From the NCBI GenBank assembly GCA_014607495.2, contig CP053154.1, positions 13,578,001-13,642,000 of the forward strand: a stretch of 64,000 bases of DNA. The letters are read 5' to 3'. This document shows positions 58,601-64,000 of this stretch, piece after piece (the stretch's first letter is position 1; the number at the start of each line of letters is the position of its first letter). A program made the translations under genes and the position numbers. The notes under the pieces are model-generated. The model saw nothing but the letters and a program-made list of their open reading frames with translations. It ran no database searches and was not told the origin of the DNA. The stretch is from Carposina sasakii (lineage: Eukaryota; Arthropoda; Insecta; Lepidoptera; Carposinidae).

Positions 58601-59700
58601 TAAAAGTACATTAACACCTAGTAAAGAATGTAAGTTTTTGGGATTTATCCTTAATTCACATAAAATGACATTGGAACTACCACAACAAAAAAGATCGAAT
58701 ATGGCTCACCGCTTGAAAGAAATGTTAGATCACATTTCAAAAAACCGAAATATCCGTATTCGAGATTTAGCAGTATTTCTAGGGTCACTTACCGCAATTT
58801 GCCCAGCCATAGCTTATTCATGGCTTCATACTAAGTCGCTTGAAAGGGTTAAGTACCTAGCACTACTTAACAATAATGATAACTATAATAAATTCATGAA
58901 AATCCCAAATAGCATAGAAACTGATTTGTTGTGGTTCAAACGAGCAATAACATCAAGCAATAACCCTATAAGACACGGTCATTATAAATTAGAGATATTT
59001 ACGGATGCTTCGTTGACAGGCTGGGGAGCATCATGTAATGGTCAACATACTGGTGGTCTCTGGACCGATAAGGAACGTACTTATCACATAAATTATTTAG
59101 AGCTTCTGGCAGTCTATTTTGGACTTATGACATTTGCCAAAAATTGTACGAAATGTGAGTTACTTTTGCGAATTGATAATACAACGGCTATCGCTTACAT
59201 AAACCGAATGGGAGGTATCCAGTACCCTCACCTAACATACCTAACTAGACTTATATGGAATTGGTGTGAAGATAGAAGTGTTTTTATATTTGCTTCCTAT
59301 ATTAAATCTTCCCAAAATACAGATGCCGACCGAGAATCTAGAAATCTTAACGTTGACACAGAGTGGCAGCTTAGTACAAAGGCATTTAATAGGATCATTA
59401 CATCTTTTGGCGAGCCAAATTTGACCTTTTTGCCTCTCGAACAAATGCAAAATGCAGTCAGTATATTTCATGGAAACCAGATCCTTATGCGTTCAATATA
59501 GATGCATTTACTGTCAATTGGAAACCATACTTCTTTTATGCTTTCCCTCCGTTTTCTCTTATATTGAAAATATTAAATAAAATTATCATTGACGAAGCTA
59601 CTGGTATCGTAGTAGTACCCTACTGGCCATCACAAGCCTGGTTTCCCATGTTTAAAAGTCTTTGCATGACAGACCCTATAGTTTTTTGCCCCAAGTAAAG
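58601..59700 (+). pseudogene. DIRS RT thumb and RNase H, frameshifted
   Basis: The frame at 58638-59501 starts GFILNSHKMTLELP and reaches RNase H residues in IFTDAS, NYLELLAV, RIDNTTA and NTDADRESR, the DIRS-type set. Near 59455 it shifts once more; the conserved tail (DAFTVNWKPYFFYAFPPFS, then VVVPYWPSQAWFP) continues in another frame to about 59697. Two breaks after the RT domain. Confidence 0.85.
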
Positions 59701-59759
59701 ACCTACTGTCATCCTCTTTCAGATTGGAACACCCGCTGAACAAACACCTTTCCCTGGCA

Positions 59760-60740
59760 GCGAGTGTGTTATCAGGCAAGCGTTTTTTAAACAAGGAGTA
59801 CCTGAATCTGCCGTAGACGTAATGTCCTCTTCTATAGCACAAAATACAAAAACCCAGTATAACTCCGGCCTCAAACAATTATTAAAAACGGGATTATTGT
59901 CAAATTAATAAAGTTGATTTCTTTAATGTAAATATAACATCTCTTTTGAGTTTTTTAACTGAGCGATTTCAATCTGGCGCATCTTACGGAACACTTAATA
60001 GTCATAGATCAGCAGTTTCATTAATTTCAATCAATAATATTGGAAACGAAGAGAAGTTAAAAGATTTTTTAAGGGAATATTTAGATTGAGACCCACATTT
60101 CCTCGTTACAATGTTACTTGGAACCCTAATATAGTTTTTAGAATATTTATCCAATCAATATCCGAATGAGTCACTATCTTTTGAACAGCTTAGTAAAAAT
60201 TCGTTGTACTGTTGGCTTTAGCTACAGGTCAACGGACCCAAACGTTATCATTGATAAAAATGTCGAATATTTTAGAATACAATGATAAAATCATAATTAC
60301 TGTCACCGATTTAGTTAAAACTTCTGGTATTGGACGAGCACAACCAGTTTTTAAATTTACAATTTTTTTCCCAAAGACCATCTATATGTCCGCAAATTTT
60401 TAAATGCTATATTCCTTGACCCTTCGGGCTCCCAACAAGTACCTACTTCAGTGCAAATCTTATTCTGACCTCACGAAGAGACCTTATAAAAACGCAACTG
60501 CTCAGACCTCGGGCGCTGGATAAAGCAAACGTTACACGACAGCGGGGTCGACACTTCAATATTCTCTGCGCACAGCACGCGACACGCCGCCACCTCGGCG
60601 GCACTGCGTGCTGGCGTCAGTGTCGACACGATACGAAAATTTGCCGGGTGGTCTGACCAGTCAGCTATTTTTGCAAACTTTTACAACCGTCCTATCGTTG
60701 ATTGTGATCCTAATCTTGTTCAATCATAAGCTGTATTATT
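59760..60740 (+). pseudogene. DIRS tyrosine recombinase, degraded
   Basis: The N-terminal arm includes QNTKTQYNSGLKQ and SYGTLNSHRSAVSLI. The catalytic domain has ALATGQRTQTLSLI (first Arg, about 60227), AHSTRHAATSAAL (His and second Arg, about 60568-60585), FAGW, and the nucleophile Tyr in FYNRP (about 60682). All key residues can be found, but they are spread over three frames with several stops. The enzyme would integrate the circular cDNA. Confidence 0.8.
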
Positions 60741-60889
60741 TTTTAAGTATCCTTATCGTGGTTACAGTAATGTACCTTCCTATTAATAAGTAGTTACAGA
60801 TGTTGAGACTTAATCATCTTTATATTTTGTTAAATAAAAAGAATTGATTATGTACAAATTAACTTGTTTATTTTATGTTCTCTGAACAT

Positions 60890-61001
60890 CTACATGGTAA
60901 AAATAAATCTCTGAGACGAAGGCAAGATAATTATCTGATCAAACGAACTTACCTGAAGTGAAGTTTCGATCCTAATTATCTTGACTTCGTCGAGGAGATT
61001 T
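60890..61001 (+). repeat. DIRS internal complementary region
   Basis: The first part (to the AATT at about 60929-60932) is the reverse complement of the outer left end. The second part is the reverse complement of the outer right end, including its extension. Only one base differs (TTT for TT near 60965). This is the template that DIRS elements use to complete and circularise both ends. Confidence 0.9.
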
Positions 61002-61097
61002 AGAGTCCCTCCCTCCCTCTATCTAACGTAGTAGATACTCCCTCATAGTAGGTCATGCCTACCATAATAACAGGATTGATCTATTTTATTCTGTGAA

Positions 61098-61283
61098 ATA
61101 TGAGTGGGACGGGCGAGACGGTGATACAGGTAGACTATAGATTCTTTTTTGTGACGCTGAAGGCTATGTGCGATTATGGTTCGTGTAGCAGAACTACTAC
61201 ATGGTAAAAATAAATCTCCTCGACGAAGTCAAGATAATTAGGATCGAACTTCACTTCAGGTAAGTTCGTTTGATCAGATAATT
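61098..61283 (-). repeat. DIRS right inverted terminal repeat with extension
   Basis: The inner 142 bases mirror the left repeat. A further 44 bases (61240-61283) continue outward and end GATCAGATAATT. Both element ends share AATT, the likely circle junction. Confidence 0.88.
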
Positions 61284-61916
61284 GTATTTGTTTGGAAAAT
61301 TGTTTGGTGTATACTCGTACACAAAAACTAGACTACCTACAGTTTCATAAAATCAATGGTAAGGTAACAGGGGGTCCGACCGAAGCCCGACCGAATCGAA
61401 GCCTTTGGCCCTACTACGAAATTGTTTCGGATTCATTCATCTGAGTTCACAACTCGTTCGGAACCATAGAGAATAATTCACATTGACTAATACCGAAACA
61501 CGCACGTGTACGAGTAACATTCACCTTTTTTGTCGATAACTGTATGAGAACTTGACTTAAAGAAAATTCTTATGAGGTCGCCGTTATTCATAATTTTCTA
61601 TATATTAATTGCTGAATGAGGAATATGTATCTGACACGAAAACAGATTTTTTATATTTTACTCGAATGGTATTAAATATATAGGTACAAGCCCAAGGTTG
61701 CAAAATTAACGTTAATCGGTTAGTAACCGAAGTTACAGGTGTTCAAATTGTGTATATCAAGTTCCTTATTAGTCGACCTGTTACGATATGCACGGAGCGA
61801 GATTCAGATAGTGTAGGCATTTTAGTGAAGCTCAGCATTTGCATTACAATATTATAAATGAGAATATAAAACATACTAGCTGTTGCCTGTGACTTGTGCG
61901 CGTGGACTACAGTATA
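61284..61916. other. No recognised feature
   Basis: Flank of the DIRS element. A GC-richer stretch (GGTCCGACCGAAGCCCGACC, near 61374) is unassigned. Confidence 0.5.
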
Positions 61917-62257
61917 TACAGGGTTTATTTTAAAACATCAATAACCTCGCAGGACTAGATAGCTAAAATCATAAACAATAACATTTGTTCTACAAGTTTT
62001 ATCATAACTCAATACATTAATAAAAAAATATTTTCTAAGCTTTTATTGTACTATCCTGACATTTGTAAGTCTATGTTCCATTCGTAGGTATACGAAAAGC
62101 TTAACGCCCGCGATCACGCGCGCCTCTGTATTATGTACAGACTTGGAACATTCAGAGGTAATATTAAATTGATATTTATTTTTGTATGAAAGTAAAATAT
62201 GACAAATTATTAAAACTTATCTTGCGAGGTTATCGATGTTTTAAAATTAACCCTGTA
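61917..62257 (+). mobile_element. Short inverted-repeat element, family M3
   Basis: Same ends and body as 8373-8756 (ATCAATAACCTCGCAGGAC, mirror GCGAGGTTATCGATG). Confidence 0.78.
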
Positions 62258-62552
62258 TACAGTGTATAGCCTACTAGCATGGTTGAGTGAATAAAGCGTA
62301 GGGTCTCTTTTATTAGAAAGACATTGTAGTCTGATCCCTAAATACGGATATATTTTTCTTTGTACATGTTCTAAAACACAAATCCAAGTCTCTCAACATT
62401 TTTCATTATTTTTAGTTAGTCGTGTGTTTTGATTCCTTTGCAAAAACGTCAAAATTTATTGCTATGACAAGTTGTTGCCCGCCATTTCTTCTACATGGAT
62501 TATAGAATGTAGCCTACGTCCTTCTTCGTACACCACCCATACACTTCACAAG

Positions 62553-62640
62553 ATGTTTTTTCGTCACTACCGTTTACGACGGGTACGTGCTCTATACATG
62601 AAATAAAGTAAGTAAGTACATGACAAAAATTTGCTTGGGA
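62553..62640 (-). mobile_element. Short inverted-repeat element, family M1, fragment
   Basis: One end only (GATGTTTTTTCGTCACTACC, then GGGTACGTGCTCTATACATG). Confidence 0.5.
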
Positions 62641-63169
62641 ACCAACGTCCCCCGACGCGACAAAATTTAATCAAAAATTTCATACGTACGGTCAACAGCA
62701 GGCCAAGATAACCATTTGCAGTTCAAAATTAGTGGTTATGCCTCCGACATAAAGGTGGCACAAAGTCCCGAGTAGATAGTCTGCCATGCTTTAGTTGATA
62801 CTTACGTAGTGTTAAAAGTTATTTTTTGCTTTTAATAGAGTTTAGCAATTGAAACGCTGTCCCCTTCTTCCCCTATTACAGGCAAGAAGTGGACAGGTCC
62901 AGTTAATGAATCTAAAAACAAAAGAAAAATGCGGTGAAACTAAGTGATTAAAATAAAAAACAATTTATGAACACGAGACTAATTTATTAAAGTAACGCGA
63001 TAACAGGTCGTGGGTGACTAATCCTGGTTTCTCCGATAAATATTAAAATTGTTTACAAAATAACACGTAGCTTTGGAGAGGCGTATCCACGGTAGCAGCC
63101 GAGGCAGCGATGTGTAAAGTCCGACGGAATGCTCGGCAGGTGTGAGGGAGCTCGGTGGAATATTCGGCA
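62641..63169. other. No gene recognised
   Basis: Unassigned DNA leading into the degenerate tandem array. Confidence 0.5.
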
Positions 63170-63290
63170 ATCCTTGGAATACTCCAAATCCAATTCCGAA
63201 TGAAACCCAATTCCGAACGAAATCCAATTCCGAACGACGTTCAAATCCGGACGAAATCCTAATCCGGACGTAATCGCCACCGAACCTAGT
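63170..63290. repeat. Degenerate tandem array, unit about 17-20 bases
   Basis: Five to six units of the type AATCCAATTCCGAACGA, drifting to AATCCGGACGAAATCC. Overlapping open stretches on the - strand reflect the repeat. Confidence 0.7.
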
Positions 63291-63479
63291 TCGAAGTGGC
63301 GACACTTATCACAGATTAAATTATTGAGTTGCACTATGGCGACTATTTGAATTGCAAAACAGCAGAAAGTAATATTTATAATAGGTAAGGAACGAGGAAT
63401 TAACTTAGGCTTCAAATAGTTCCTAATCCTTTGACACAAGCTTTGGTAATGAGCGACGCGCGATCGAGGCAACAGGCCT

Positions 63480-63712
63480 TCTGTCTGTACTTCGGCCGCA
63501 CGGTTATTGACCTCAGCCTAGAATGGCCTTGCCATTGGTTAAAATTTTAATGTCCCCGCCCGGCGTAAATTTTAGAGATTTTATTACCATAAAAGGTAAT
63601 CTTGGTGCCAAAAAGACGAAATTCCGGCTAGACTGGCAACGCCCAAAACGTTTTTGAAATATAACGACGGCACCATATCGCGGGAATTTTGAACAACGCG
63701 ACATTGCCCCCC
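63480..63712 (-). mobile_element. Possible edge of a Gypsy-type 3' LTR
   Basis: On the - strand a purine run GAGGGGGGGGCAA (about 63703-63715) is followed by TGTCGCG, which resembles a polypurine tract plus LTR start. No pol or second LTR is visible in the window, so this is tentative. Confidence 0.3.
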
Positions 63713-64000
63713 CTCGACAGAAAGGTTTTTAGGCGTAGAAGACGACGATAAAACCGCCAAGGACGAAGGAGTTAAAAAAAAACCACGGAAACACTCATCA
63801 ACATACATACGATCCATACATACCATCATCAATCATACATCATATTCATACTATGTGGGAGTTGCTGAAATTGCAATCACACTTACTCTGACACAATAGA
63901 GATCAGAACTAGAATATTAGGCTGACTCATGACAAGTGATCCTAGAACGAAATTTTGTCCTTAACGATAAGATTCGAGAACAATATAGCGATGCCCAGAA
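63713..64000. other. No gene recognised
   Basis: Contains simple ACATACATAC and ATCATC runs. If a Gypsy element is present its pol would lie here on the - strand, but none is readable. Confidence 0.45.

Larger units (their letters stand above)
56249..61283 (+). mobile_element. DIRS-type tyrosine-recombinase retrotransposon
   Basis: This element of about 5.0 kb is bounded by inverted, non-identical ends (56249-56391 and 61098-61283). It carries gag, DIRS-type RT-RNase H and a tyrosine recombinase, followed by an internal complementary region at 60890-61001. The layout matches DIRS elements, which integrate from a circle through the recombinase and make no target duplication. Termini are well preserved while the coding regions carry several frame breaks, so this copy is likely dead. 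Confidence 0.92.

Noticed and set aside
63170..63290. CRISPR-like array
   Set aside because: Units are contiguous and degenerate with no spacers, and the DNA is eukaryotic.
63018..63472. A 139-residue protein on the - strand
   Set aside because: The frame runs through a degenerate tandem repeat, so its repeated FGIGF-like pattern is explained by the DNA repeats.

Overview
This window is nuclear DNA of an insect, most likely a moth or butterfly. It is AT-rich and gene-poor. It has canonical GT-AG introns, an intronless bacterial-type GH32 sucrase of the kind Lepidoptera carry, and a dense layer of short repeats and retroelements. Assignment to Lepidoptera is inference from that combination; I name no species.

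Two host genes are visible. (1) A proton-coupled amino-acid transporter (SLC36/PAT) on the + strand has nine coding exons between 17577 and 34774. All splice phases agree and the product is 474 residues. Its first coding exon is preceded by a splice acceptor, so at least one untranslated 5' exon lies further upstream. Its introns are bloated by transposon remnants. (2) A complete intronless beta-fructofuranosidase (GH32) lies on the - strand at 51595-53031, with the three catalytic motifs present and a well-placed TATA box.

Layout. 1-17500: no host gene, only short inverted-repeat elements, Helitron-like elements, SINE and LINE remnants, including a broken LINE reverse transcriptase at 12490-13930. 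17577-34774: the SLC36 gene. 35000-42000: repeats and an RTE-like LINE 3' fragment. 41996-50504: an almost complete BEL/Pao LTR retrotransposon on the - strand, with identical LTRs, a tRNA-Tyr-type primer site, gag, zinc knuckles, pol and an intact baculovirus-F-like envelope gene. 50530-51270: LINE 3' end. 51595-53117: sucrase and promoter. 53390-55140: repeats. 56249-61283: a DIRS tyrosine-recombinase retrotransposon whose inverted ends and internal complementary region are well preserved while its coding parts are frame-broken. 61284-64000: repeats and a possible Gypsy 3' LTR edge.

The main points of interest are the envelope-bearing BEL/Pao element (young, with one irregular end and a GC-rich patch in the envelope tail), the DIRS element with a textbook terminal architecture, at least four unrelated short element families sharing TACAGGGT termini, nested insertions in both directions, and several long foldback structures. 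I did not find a clearly new non-transposon system.
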